From the NCBI RefSeq assembly GCF_009720525.1, contig NZ_CP043930.1, positions 7,700,001-7,764,000 on the forward strand: a stretch of 64,000 nt of DNA, in the 5' to 3' direction. Of the stretch, positions 19,921-29,755 are shown in pieces. Under the pieces are notes generated by a model that was given only the letters and a program-made list of their open reading frames with translations, made no database searches and had not been told where the DNA came from. The position numbers and the translations under genes were made by a program. Numbering within the stretch: the first letter of the stretch is position 1; every line of letters begins with the position of its first letter. Source of the DNA: Gimesia benthica. GTDB lineage: Bacteria > Planctomycetota > Planctomycetia > Planctomycetales > Planctomycetaceae.

Positions 19921-22900
19921 ATGCGGATTTCACTTCTGCTGGCTGGCGTTCTGTGGTGTTTCACTTTCGTGCTGGATACGGTAACTGCTGCGGAACAGTA
20001 TCTGGTCAGGGAAGGACGGGCAGAAGCAGAAATCGTGATTGATCCTGCAGCTCAGCGCAGCACGCGACTGGCTGCCCAGGAACTTCAGCATTATCTGAAA
20101 AAGATTTCGGGAGCAAAGCTGGAAATCGTCACTGAGACGACGGCTAAGGTGCCAGTCAAAGTTTTGATCGGGGCGAGTAAAGAAGCAGAAAAGCGGGGAG
20201 TCACGACTGCCGGACTGAAAGCAGGAGCCTACCGGATTGTTGCCGGCGACAACTGGCTTGCTATGCTCGGCGACGATACTAATTTCGTACCGATCGAACC
20301 CTGGCCCCGCAATCATCGTGATCTGGCCAGTGGTAAAGTACAAACGGCCTGGAATGCGATTACTGGTGAGCACTGGGGCTACCCTCATTCTCAACTCTAC
20401 AAGCATTACACGGGTTCAACGGGTCTGTTTGGAACACCGAACGAGCAACTGGTCGACAAAACAGGCCAGGTCAATGTGTGGGGCTTTGACGAAAGAGGTT
20501 CCTTCAACGCGGTCTGCGGATATTTACGGGGACTGGGTGTGCGGTGGTATCTACCGGGGGAACTGGGAGAAGTCATTCCCCGGCAGAATACGATTCCATT
20601 ACCGGCGATCGACGAAACGGTACAGCCCGATTTTCCGTTGCGGACAATTAACTTTCGTCTCGGTGTGTATGGTCGCGATGCTGCCATGTGGGCCATGCGG
20701 CTGGGGGTAAGACAACCCTACGGTCGGCAGGCCGCCCACGGTCTGGATCATATGACGCACAATACAGAGACACTCGAAAAGCATCCCGAATGGTTTGCCC
20801 TCTACGGCGGAAAACGTGATACCCAGCCGGGGAAACGTCTGAATCAATTATGCTATTCTAATGAGGAACTGTTCCAGCAGACCGTGCGCTATGTGAGGGC
20901 TCAGTTTGATCATTTTGACATGGATGTCGTTTCGGTAATGCCCCCTGATGGCTATACCGCGATCTGTCAATGTGAGCATTGTGCAGGCAAGGATACTCCT
21001 GATCGAGGTTACCGCGGTGCGTTTTCCGATTATGTCTGGGAGTTTGTGAATCGAGTGGCTAAAGAGGTTCGTAAAACGCACCCGGATCGCAAAATCTCGA
21101 ACTGTGCCTATGGAACTTATACGCTGCCTCCTGAAAAGATCGACCGTCTCGAACCCAACGTGCAGGTGATTATTGTGGGGGGAAGAAGACCGACGTCTGC
21201 AGACCGGGAAGAACTCCGCCAGTTGCGTGACGCCTGGGTGAAAAAGACAGCAAACCCGATCATTATCTTCGAAAACTATCCGTTTACCGGACGGGGCTTC
21301 TATCTGCCGGCCTTCATTCCTCACGTACTGGGGGAGAGCATCAACGAGACCAAAGGGATCTCGAAAGGAGAAGACATCTGGCTCACGATGGATTTCGGCG
21401 AGAATGCGATTGGCTATAACCACTTTCTGATTTACTTCACCGCGCGGATGTACTGGGGGGAAAAGACCAGGATGTGGATGACCTGTTCAACGAATACTGT
21501 GATCTGTTTTACGGACCTGCTGCTCAGGAAATGCATACCTTCTTTCTTTACTGTGAAGAACACTGGCGTGAGATGGAGAAAGAGGCCGAGAAGGCCAGTC
21601 GCGCACTGGAGCTGTTTTCTGTCGCGAAAGCGAAAGTGAAAAGTGACTCCGTCTATGGCCGGCGAATGGCACTCATCGATAATTTCCTCAACGGATTGAG
21701 AAATAAAAGTATTCAACTGGCACAGAAACGGGGACCGGTTCCCGTTTTAAGACTGGTGGGTGATCCCCGGGGTGAAATTGTAATCGATGGGCAGCTCGAT
21801 GAGCCCCTTTGGGAAAACTGCCCAACCGCTTCGACAGGAAGCCTGCGTGAACTGCAGACCGGACGCTTACCCGTTTATGGCACATCTGTTAAATCACGCT
21901 GGGTCGGCCGTGATCTCTATTTTGCGATTCGTTGTGAGGAAGCACCGGGCGAGCAGCCCCGCAGCACCACAACAAAAAATGAAGATCAGGCAATCTGGTT
22001 TGGTGATGCAATCGAAATTCTGCTCAGCACAGAGTCGCATAGTTATTATCAACTGGCCATCAATCCTGCCGGGGCGCTGATTGATCTGGATCGAGGGGCC
22101 GATAAGAAGGACTGGTTCCGCTGGGATTCACAGGCTGAAGTCGCAACTCAGATTAAAGACGGCTACTGGACTGCTGAAGTGCGGATTCCTGTTGTTCAGG
22201 ATGAAAACGATCCCCTGCATCAGGTGATCGGACATCGTCCCACAGTCAGTCTGCCCTGGCACATTAATGTCTGTCGTCAACGAATTCGCGACAATGGTGC
22301 TGAATATTCGGCATTCGCGCCGACCGGGACTTCGGGATTTCATCAGCCGATGAAATTCGCCTACTTTTATCGGGGACTGTCACACCAGTTCGAAGCCGAT
22401 CCGAGCGTGACAGATTACCTGATTACGAGCAAAAAAGCAGAAACACTGATGCGGCGCCGCAAGTATCAGTCTGCTCAAGATCTGTTCCTGTCCCTGGCTG
22501 CAGAAAAACAGATCACGGACCTGCAGAAGTCCGTGGCACTCCAGCAGGCGGCGGAATGTGCCCGTCAGCTGAAACAGGAATCACAAGCGGAATCGCTGGC
22601 TGAAAAAATACCACTGGAAACGGTGGCGAAGACAGTGCGCATGCAGAATCTGCTGGCACAGCGAAACTATGCTGAGTTGATTCAGCAGTTCCAATCAGAG
22701 GATTTTCAGGCCTGGCCATTCAGTCAAGTTGGAGAAGCCGCTCTGGCGCGGGGAATGGCCCGTTTACGAATGAAGCAGGGAGAGGCTGCTGAGACCGATC
22801 TGACACTGGCGTTGAATTATACCCCGGATCCACGCATCCACTCGCAAATCCTCCTGTTGCTTGGGGAAAACCGAGAACATAACTTGTCGGATGAAGCCGG

Positions 22901-23228
22901 GGCTCTGAAGGCGTATCGTCAGAACTATGAGAGGGCCTCACGGATTGGGGCAGCGGATCAGTTCCGTTCGATTGCGGGGGCGGCCCGGATTCTCACGAAA
23001 CAGGGGAAATACGACGATGCATTACAGGCGCTGGAAAAAGCCGATATCGATCAACTCAAAGGATTCTGGCGCCATGAAATGCAACTCGCGAAGGGGTACA
23101 CGCTGGCTGCTGCAGGAAATAAGCAGGCTGCGCAGCAGATTTACCAGAGTGTGCTGCAGGACAAGACCTCATCTTCAGGGCACCGCCAGCAGGCTGAGGA
23201 ACAGCTCAAACAACTGGGGGCACCCTGA
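19921..23228 (+). pseudogene. DUF4838 / CBM9-like / TPR protein interrupted by a -1 frameshift
   Basis: The first frame starts at the ATG at 19921 (GGAG at 19909-19912; signal peptide MRISLLLAGVLWCFTFVLDT). It holds an alpha-glucuronidase-type N-terminal segment (LAAQELQHYLKKISGAKLEIV) and a DUF4838 domain with CQCEHCAGKD. After YFTARMYWGE the sense stops matching, and a nonsense tail runs to a stop at 21639. The family-like sequence resumes in the -1 frame with DQDVDDLFNEYCDLFYGP and continues to 23228 with a CBM9-like domain (IVIDGQLDEPLWENC) and a TPR-like C-terminus. The crossing point is a G6A4 run (21455-21464); one more G restores a single frame of about 1100 codons. It may be a sequencing error, a real mutation or slippage. 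The intact protein would be an exported carbohydrate-interacting protein beside sulfatases. Confidence 0.8.
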
Positions 23229-23239
23229 TTCCCAAGTGA

Positions 23240-24568
23240 TTAATGGGTCGGCTTCAAAGGTCCCTGCATCTTCTCAAGCGTGTCTTGTAAGGAAGCATAG
23301 TTGCGTTTTGCTTTTCCCGATAACGCATCTGTTTTCAGGGGAGACTTCTCCAGCGGGTCCTGTTTGAGCTCGAAGAAGCGGCCGTCATCGTAGAGTTTCC
23401 AGTTCAGAGAACGGACACAACGTTTACCTCGATGTTCAATAAAGATCCAGTCGCGACGATCTTTCCCGGAAGCCCCCTTGAGAACTTCAGCAAAACTGAC
23501 TCCATCCCGGGGCACGCCATCATCCTTGAGGCCGGCGACATCCGCGACCGTCGGCAGGTAATCGGTCAGGTCAACCATGGTGTTGACTTCCTGGTTTGCT
23601 TTGATGTGTCCCGGCCAGTTCGCAATCAGGGGGACCCGGGTACCGGTATCATCCAGTTTACCTTTGCCGCCAGGGACGATTGTGTTGTTCCGTACCGAAA
23701 CCACTTTAGGACGCACCATCTTCCCCTGTTCGTTGACATACAGGTAGCTCGCGGCGGGTGTCCCGTTATCGGTGGTGAAGAGGATCAGGGTATTATCGCG
23801 GACTCCCATTTCATCCAATGCCGCTACCAGGCGACCTACCATGTCATCCATGGATGTCATCATCTCAGCAAAGGTCAGCCAGTGTCCGTCATGTGCGTAA
23901 GCGACATGCTTTCCTTTCAGGTCATCAGTCACATCATGGCAGAGGGCCATCGGGTAATAGGCGAAAAATGGCTTCCCCTCTTTATGGCTCTCTTTCATGA
24001 AGTCAATCAGAAAATCGGTATAAATATCCGGCCCATATTTGCCCTCGGTGTTATTCAGTAACTTGCCATTCTGGTAAATCAGTGGATCATGATAGCGGCC
24101 CCCTTCATGCCAGCCAAACAGACACCACTTGTCAAAACCGACGCGGCTGGGATGATCCAGGTCGTTTTTCATGAAGCAGAGCTGCCATTTCCCGGCAACT
24201 GCAGTCGCATAGCCGGCCTGCTGCATGCGATCGCCAATACAGATTCCCTCAGCAGCGTCTGGAAAGTCTCCCCATTTCGAGCCTGCTTTACCAAACCGGA
24301 ACGGATAACGGCCCGTCATCAGGCAGACGCGAGAAGGGTGACAGACGGGCATCGAGTATGCCTGAGTGAACTTAAGACCTCCCTGGGCCAGCTTGTCAAT
24401 GTGGGGAGTCGGATAGCTCTGGCCCCCGTAACAGCCGATGGCATCACTGCCCACATCATCCGCCATAATGAGCAGAATGTTGGGTTGGGACTCAGCAGCA
24501 GACAGGACAGCCGGGGAAATGAATAGCAGCGCGAACGCCAGTGTATAAACAAACTTCAGGGCAGGCAT
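23240..24568 (-). CDS. Secreted sulfatase
   Basis: 442 residues with a strong ribosome site (GAGGAG) and signal peptide (about 1-24). Sulfatase motifs: Asp37-Asp38 in IMADDVG, formylglycine site Cys76 in CHPSR (canonical CxPSR), VAGKWQ with the conserved Lys, and LFTTDNGTP as the second metal site. Length is near the minimum for type I sulfatases, with no accessory domain. It converges with the DUF4838 gene (11-base gap) and has an alpha/beta-hydrolase gene immediately upstream (11-base gap, same strand). Sulfatase and esterase may thus be co-transcribed and remove sulfate and acyl groups from the same glycan. Confidence 0.92.
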   Translation of the reverse strand: MPALKFVYTLAFALLFISPAVLSAAESQPNILLIMADDVGSDAIGCYGGQSYPTPHIDKLAQGGLKFTQAYSMPVCHPSRVCLMTGRYPFRFGKAGSKWGDFPDAAEGICIGDRMQQAGYATAVAGKWQLCFMKNDLDHPSRVGFDKWCLFGWHEGGRYHDPLIYQNGKLLNNTEGKYGPDIYTDFLIDFMKESHKEGKPFFAYYPMALCHDVTDDLKGKHVAYAHDGHWLTFAEMMTSMDDMVGRLVAALDEMGVRDNTLILFTTDNGTPAASYLYVNEQGKMVRPKVVSVRNNTIVPGGKGKLDDTGTRVPLIANWPGHIKANQEVNTMVDLTDYLPTVADVAGLKDDGVPRDGVSFAEVLKGASGKDRRDWIFIEHRGKRCVRSLNWKLYDDGRFFELKQDPLEKSPLKTDALSGKAKRNYASLQDTLEKMQGPLKPTH

Positions 24569-24579
24569 GGGGAAACTCC

Positions 24580-26541
24580 TCAGGGGGTAGTAGATATCAA
24601 TGCTTTCAGATCGGGTAAATCATAATAACGCAATCCAGCATGAACCGCATTGTGGATGTGCTGGTGTGCATCTGGTGTCTTCATTAACGATCTCCAGGAC
24701 GGAATTCCGCCTCTGGCAGTCAACTCAGAGATCAGTTCGGGCTCCAGAGCGGCAGCGTGGAGTCCCGCCGGGGTAAGTTCCCCCTCAGTAACGAGACGCA
24801 AGGACTCCGCCTGTCGTTGCGTTTTCAACCATCGGGCACTGACCAGCATATCTTCTGTCCGCATACTCAACCAGGAACGTCCCAGCATGTAAGCGATGTA
24901 ATAATCGGCTCCGAAGAACCGCCAGTTGCGGGTTGTGGTTTCGCCTGTGTCACGAACTTCGACGATGAGCACCGGATGCCCATGGCGATGCAGTTGCCGC
25001 GCTTCTTTGACAGCGCTGTTCATTCCCGTTGCGGGGGCCAGCAGGACAGGCGGGGCGGTTCCTCCGGGCCAGTATAATGCAGGGAGGACAATTCCGGGTT
25101 CAGGGTGGATGATCAGTCGCAGAGGTTCATCACGGTTTGAGCCAGACTGAAACTGCAGTGACTTTGCACGTCTGCCATTCGAACCGATGAGTTCGACTCG
25201 CGGCTCTGGCAGTTGCGTCAATTTTCGAATTCCGGTTATCTGGTGAATCAGGTTGCGTGTCAGGGGAGGTCGCTTCAAGGCCAGTCGCCGTTCTTCAGCC
25301 TGATTTACTTCCAGCAGCGAACGGGCCAGAGGCAGTTGTTGTACCTGGCCGCTGGGGGTGACCTGCAGTTCCCGATCTGTGTAGACCTTGACGGAAGCCT
25401 CTTCGAAAACGTTAATCTGGCGTCCCTGCAACCAGAGTGCAAAGAATCGGACGGCTCCTTCTCTGAGTCGTTGGCTGAAACCATGTTTTTCATTGGCTTC
25501 GATCAGTGAAATCCGTTCTGGGTATCCGAGCAGGGTATAGGCTCGCTTGGCCTGTCTGAAGGCATCCCAGGTGCCTTCAATCGGAACAAAATCACGCGTC
25601 GCAGCCAGGATGAGCGTTGGTTTAGGGGCACGACTGAGGATGAAGTCCGGGTGATCAAAACCTTCGCGGATTTGAGCATACAGATTCTGCTCGGCATCAC
25701 CGGGGCCGGGGCTTTCGTTTTTCTCGCGATGGGTGGTCATGAAACAACCCGGCGCAGCTGCCTGGATCCGCTCATCATAGGCCATCAGAAAACTGGTGAG
25801 GTTGCCTCCCCCTGAATTCCCGGTGCAACCAATACGTTGCGCGTCGACATCGGGGCGACTGCAGAGATAATCGAGAGCACGGACCGCGTCCCAGACCATG
25901 TACCCGCCCAGGCTGCGTCCCAGCAGAATCGGCGCGACTCCCAGTTCCTGGTGTTCATGACTGGCACGATGTGCTGGTTTTCCGTCAGAATCGATGATCT
26001 GTTTACGTTCCCCCTGACCGATGGGATCAAAGCAGAGCACTACGAAACCCTGTTTGACCAGTAACTGGTTCGCTTTCTGGTAAGATTCGTACGCTTTTCC
26101 GTTTTCACTGTGTCCCAGGGGATGCAGAATCGCCGGGAAGGGGCCCGGGCCATCGGGACGATACAGGTTCGCGGTCACATAAAAACCGGGCTGGCTCTCA
26201 AAGTAGAGCTTTTCGATTGTGAAGCCATTGGCTTCGATCGTGCCGGTAACCATGGGATTGAGAGGAGTCTGTGGCGGCATCTCTCCCAGGCACTTACGTA
26301 ATGTCTTCCGAAGTTTTTGCTGATATGCGGCGAAGCGTTCTGGAGAACCTAGTGCCTGCTCGAATTCTATTCGGCGTTGATCGAGTGCCCGATGGCTCTG
26401 TTGGCGCAACCAGCTGCGCATCATCTGCTGTGTTTTGTCTGCATTGAAATCGGGAGGCAATACGCGATAGGGTTTCTGGGCCAGGCTTTCGCTGCAGATG
26501 GCGCTTAGAATGATGACCAGGCTGAGAATAAATGACTTCAC
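24580..26541 (-). CDS. Exported alpha/beta-hydrolase, acetyl xylan esterase-like
   Basis: 653 residues from a GTG at 26541, chosen because it opens directly on a signal peptide (KSFILSLVIILSAICSESLA) and has GGAA upstream; an ATG at 26595 would add 18 residues before it. The first domain is an alpha/beta-hydrolase of the acetyl xylan esterase/dienelactone type: TANLYRPDGPGPFPAIL, CFDPIGQGER, and the nucleophile elbow GCTGNSGGG (Ser243 in this numbering). A second, weaker alpha/beta-hydrolase-like region occupies the C-terminal third (VLLAPATGMNSAVKEARQL). Deacylation of a polysaccharide is a reasonable guess given the neighbouring sulfatase. Family certain, substrate unknown. Confidence 0.82.
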   Translation of the reverse strand: MKSFILSLVIILSAICSESLAQKPYRVLPPDFNADKTQQMMRSWLRQQSHRALDQRRIEFEQALGSPERFAAYQQKLRKTLRKCLGEMPPQTPLNPMVTGTIEANGFTIEKLYFESQPGFYVTANLYRPDGPGPFPAILHPLGHSENGKAYESYQKANQLLVKQGFVVLCFDPIGQGERKQIIDSDGKPAHRASHEHQELGVAPILLGRSLGGYMVWDAVRALDYLCSRPDVDAQRIGCTGNSGGGNLTSFLMAYDERIQAAAPGCFMTTHREKNESPGPGDAEQNLYAQIREGFDHPDFILSRAPKPTLILAATRDFVPIEGTWDAFRQAKRAYTLLGYPERISLIEANEKHGFSQRLREGAVRFFALWLQGRQINVFEEASVKVYTDRELQVTPSGQVQQLPLARSLLEVNQAEERRLALKRPPLTRNLIHQITGIRKLTQLPEPRVELIGSNGRRAKSLQFQSGSNRDEPLRLIIHPEPGIVLPALYWPGGTAPPVLLAPATGMNSAVKEARQLHRHGHPVLIVEVRDTGETTTRNWRFFGADYYIAYMLGRSWLSMRTEDMLVSARWLKTQRQAESLRLVTEGELTPAGLHAAALEPELISELTARGGIPSWRSLMKTPDAHQHIHNAVHAGLRYYDLPDLKALISTTP

Positions 26542-26811
26542 GGAAGTTTCCGTTCTGACAGGTGGGACGCTGGGGTAAGATGAATCTAACTTCATCCTAA
26601 CAGCTCACTTTCACTCAAGTCCAGTGTGATTGATGTCCCGCTATGAGAGGACCCGATAATTGAAATCTGTGTCGAGAGTCAGTTGCGCATTTGTGATACC
26701 CGGTACCTGATGGCTATAATTAACTTTCAATCTAGTGTGTTACCCGTCTAAGTCAAACCTTTCTATCGACTGTTTTATGTCATCAAAGAGCCACATCAGG
26801 GGAGTTAACAG

Positions 26812-29556
26812 ATGCGCTTATCTGGAATTACCTGTCTTATCCTGGTACAGCTGTTCGTATCAGCTGTCTTAGCAGGAACGCCTCGACCGGATATGGTCAT
26901 CTTTCTCTCAGACGATCATACCTGGCGTGATTCCTCAGTCTATGGCTCTCCCGATATCAAAACTCCCAATATGGATCGCCTGGCGGCCCGGGGGATGACG
27001 TTCAACAACGCGTTTGTTGCTTCTCCCAGTTGTGCCCCGAGTCGCGCCGCGTTGCTCACAGGATTGTATCCTGCCAATAACGGAGCAGAACCCAATCACT
27101 TCCGGCCACGGGCCGAAATCAAGAAGTTGCCCGCGTACCTGCAGGAACTGGGATATGAGGTCGTCTCATTCGGTAAGGTCGGCCATTATAAACAGACGCC
27201 TGAATACGGGTTCGACATCGCCCGTCATTTTCGCTATCACGAAGATATTGCGATTCCCAAAGCCATTGAATGGCTCCAGCAGCGTGACAGTGATCGGCCA
27301 CTCTGTCTGTTTGTCGGTACGAACTGGCCTCACGTACCCTGGCCGGAAGAGATTGGTGACATCGATCCGGCAGCATTGCAGGTGCCTCCTCATCATGTGG
27401 ATACGCCGGTCACCCGAGAGTGGCGGGCGAAATACATGGCCGCCATTCAGACTATGGATCGCGAACTCGGGCAAGTCTATGACGTGGCTCGACAGAAACT
27501 GGGAGATGATGTCTTCTTTCTGCATACCAGCGATCATGGCGCACAGTGGCCGTTTGGAAAATGGAATCTGTACGACGAAGGGATTCGCACTCCGCTGATA
27601 GTAAGCTGGCCGGAACAGATCAAACCGGGGGTTCGTACAGACGCGATGGCATCCTGGATTGATATTCTGCCGACATTGATTGATGTCGCCGGAGGCACGC
27701 CCCCTGACTCCATTGATGGCCGCAGCCTGCTCCCCGTCTTGAAAGGGGAAACAACCACACATCGCGAGGTTATCTTCACCACGCATTCGGGGGACGGTGA
27801 TAACAATGTCTACCCGATGCGGGCTGCTCGAACGCTGGATGGCTGGAAGTACATCCGCAATCTGCATCCCGAGTTCCGGTTTACCAGTCACGTGACGAAT
27901 GCACGTGCCAAGAACAGTTACTGGGACAGTTGGGTTCAAAAAGCAATCACCCACCCCCAGGCACGACAGAAGGTGCGACGTTATCTCGAACGACCGGATG
28001 AAGAATTATACCAGGTCAATACTGATCCCTATGAGCAGCAGAATCGGGTTGATGAACCTGAGCAGGCGGAACGTCTGCGCATGCTGCGACAACAGGTCGA
28101 TGACTGGCTGGAGGAAACGGGAGACCAGAAAAATGTCTACGGCAGACCACAGCGGATTGCTGCTGAGGATAAACCGAATGTGATCATGGTCTTCATTGAT
28201 GACATGGGGTGGTCAGATCTCTCCTGTTTTCAGGGAGCAGCTGTTAAAACAGAATATATTGATCGGCTGGCTGCCGAGGGAATCCGTTTTACGAATTTCT
28301 ATGTGAATTCGCCCATCTGCTCCCCTTCGCGGGTTGCTTTGACTACTGGACAATATCCTCAGCGCTGGCGGATCAATTCTTATCTGGCGCAACGCAAAAA
28401 GAACCGGGAACGCGGGCTGGCGCAATGGCTGGAGCCCAAGGCACCTGTGCTGGCACGGGAACTGAAGCATGCGGGATACGCGACAGGGCATTTTGGAAAA
28501 TGGCACATGGGCGGACAGCGGGATGTGGGAGAAGCGCCTTTGATCACCCGCTACGGGTTTGATCAGAGCCTGACTAACTTCGAAGGCCTCGGCCCACGTG
28601 TTTTGCCTCTGAAGGACGCCTATGATGGAAAGCCTCCTCAGAAACATGATCTCGGTTCCGCCAACCTCGGACACGGTCCCATTCGCTGGGAAGATCGTTC
28701 CGTCGTAACGGCCGCTTTTGTAAAAGACGCTCTGAACTTTATCGATCAGGCTGAAGCGACGGGCCAGCCTTTCTATCTGAATCTCTGGCCCGATGATGTC
28801 CATTCTCCATTCTTTCCGCCCGAAGTCGTGCGTGATGCGACGGACGGAAGTAAACGGGCCCTCTATTACGCGGTTCTCAAAGCCATGGATCAGCAGTTGG
28901 GGGCATTGTTTGATCGCATACGAAATGACGTGAAACTGAAAAACAATACATTGATTCTGATCGCGTCCGATAATGGTCCTGAAATCGGCGCTGGTCTTGC
29001 CAATCCATTGAGGGGGGCCAAGACCTGGCTGTATGAAGGAGGTGTTCGTTCGCCGCTGATCGTCTGGGGGCCGTCGCTGATCAATCCAAAAGCTGCTGGC
29101 ACAACAAACAATACGTCCGTACTCAGTGCCCTGGATTTAAACCGCTCGCTGTATTCACTAACGGGTACAGAACTCCCACTGGGAGTCCAGCTCGATGGCG
29201 AGGATCTGGCTGATACGTTGCTGGGAAAAGAAAAACAGAGCAGACAGGCACCGCTGTTCTGGAGACGTCCTCCCGATCGGCCGGGGACCAGGGAAGAACC
29301 GAATCCAGATCTGGCCGCTCGTGCGGGAAAATGGAAGTTTTACATGAACTACGACCAGACCGGTATTCAGCTTTATGATCTCGAACAGGATATCTCGGAA
29401 ACCCGAAACCAGGCGGCACAACATCCGGATCTGGTCAAACGTTTGCAGCAGGCGGTCTACGAATGGAATTCCAGTCTTCCTGCAGACGCCGGAGATCCCA
29501 ACTGGCGGCCGAAAAAGAAACCTGCCAAGACAGGAAAGGAAAAGGCAGCTAACTGA
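26812..29556 (+). CDS. Tandem double sulfatase (two complete sulfatase domains in one chain)
   Basis: 914 residues with ribosome site AGGGGAG and signal peptide (about 1-21). Domain 1 (about 24-440): Asp34-Asp35 in FLSDDHTW, formylglycine site Cys74 in CAPSR, SFGKVGHYK, and HTSDHGAQW. Domain 2 (about 453-900): FIDDMGWSDL, Cys503 in CSPSR, HFGKWHMGG, and LIASDNGPEIGAG. Both keep the canonical CxPSR, so both could be active. The junction (about 440-453, NVYGRPQRIAAEDKPN) has no second signal peptide. Domain 1 resembles heparan N-sulfatase/sulfamidase-like or iduronate-type enzymes in its opening and domain 2 arylsulfatase-type, so this is a fusion of different subfamilies rather than a simple duplication; the subfamily call is tentative. 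Confidence 0.93.
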   Translation: MRLSGITCLILVQLFVSAVLAGTPRPDMVIFLSDDHTWRDSSVYGSPDIKTPNMDRLAARGMTFNNAFVASPSCAPSRAALLTGLYPANNGAEPNHFRPRAEIKKLPAYLQELGYEVVSFGKVGHYKQTPEYGFDIARHFRYHEDIAIPKAIEWLQQRDSDRPLCLFVGTNWPHVPWPEEIGDIDPAALQVPPHHVDTPVTREWRAKYMAAIQTMDRELGQVYDVARQKLGDDVFFLHTSDHGAQWPFGKWNLYDEGIRTPLIVSWPEQIKPGVRTDAMASWIDILPTLIDVAGGTPPDSIDGRSLLPVLKGETTTHREVIFTTHSGDGDNNVYPMRAARTLDGWKYIRNLHPEFRFTSHVTNARAKNSYWDSWVQKAITHPQARQKVRRYLERPDEELYQVNTDPYEQQNRVDEPEQAERLRMLRQQVDDWLEETGDQKNVYGRPQRIAAEDKPNVIMVFIDDMGWSDLSCFQGAAVKTEYIDRLAAEGIRFTNFYVNSPICSPSRVALTTGQYPQRWRINSYLAQRKKNRERGLAQWLEPKAPVLARELKHAGYATGHFGKWHMGGQRDVGEAPLITRYGFDQSLTNFEGLGPRVLPLKDAYDGKPPQKHDLGSANLGHGPIRWEDRSVVTAAFVKDALNFIDQAEATGQPFYLNLWPDDVHSPFFPPEVVRDATDGSKRALYYAVLKAMDQQLGALFDRIRNDVKLKNNTLILIASDNGPEIGAGLANPLRGAKTWLYEGGVRSPLIVWGPSLINPKAAGTTNNTSVLSALDLNRSLYSLTGTELPLGVQLDGEDLADTLLGKEKQSRQAPLFWRRPPDRPGTREEPNPDLAARAGKWKFYMNYDQTGIQLYDLEQDISETRNQAAQHPDLVKRLQQAVYEWNSSLPADAGDPNWRPKKKPAKTGKEKAAN

Positions 29557-29755
29557 ATTTTGAGTCTCATTATTCTCTACAGAATGCCTGTATTGAGTGA
29601 TGATCTCACGCTTGGAGTGGATCTGCTGAAAAAAGTTAGGATTCATAAGAAAAGATTGAATTGATCGAATTCATCGGCTAGAATCAAACTACCGATCAAG
29701 ATATGTTCATGCGTCGGTCCCTGCTCGCATCATCCTACCCAAATAGCGTGACCCT

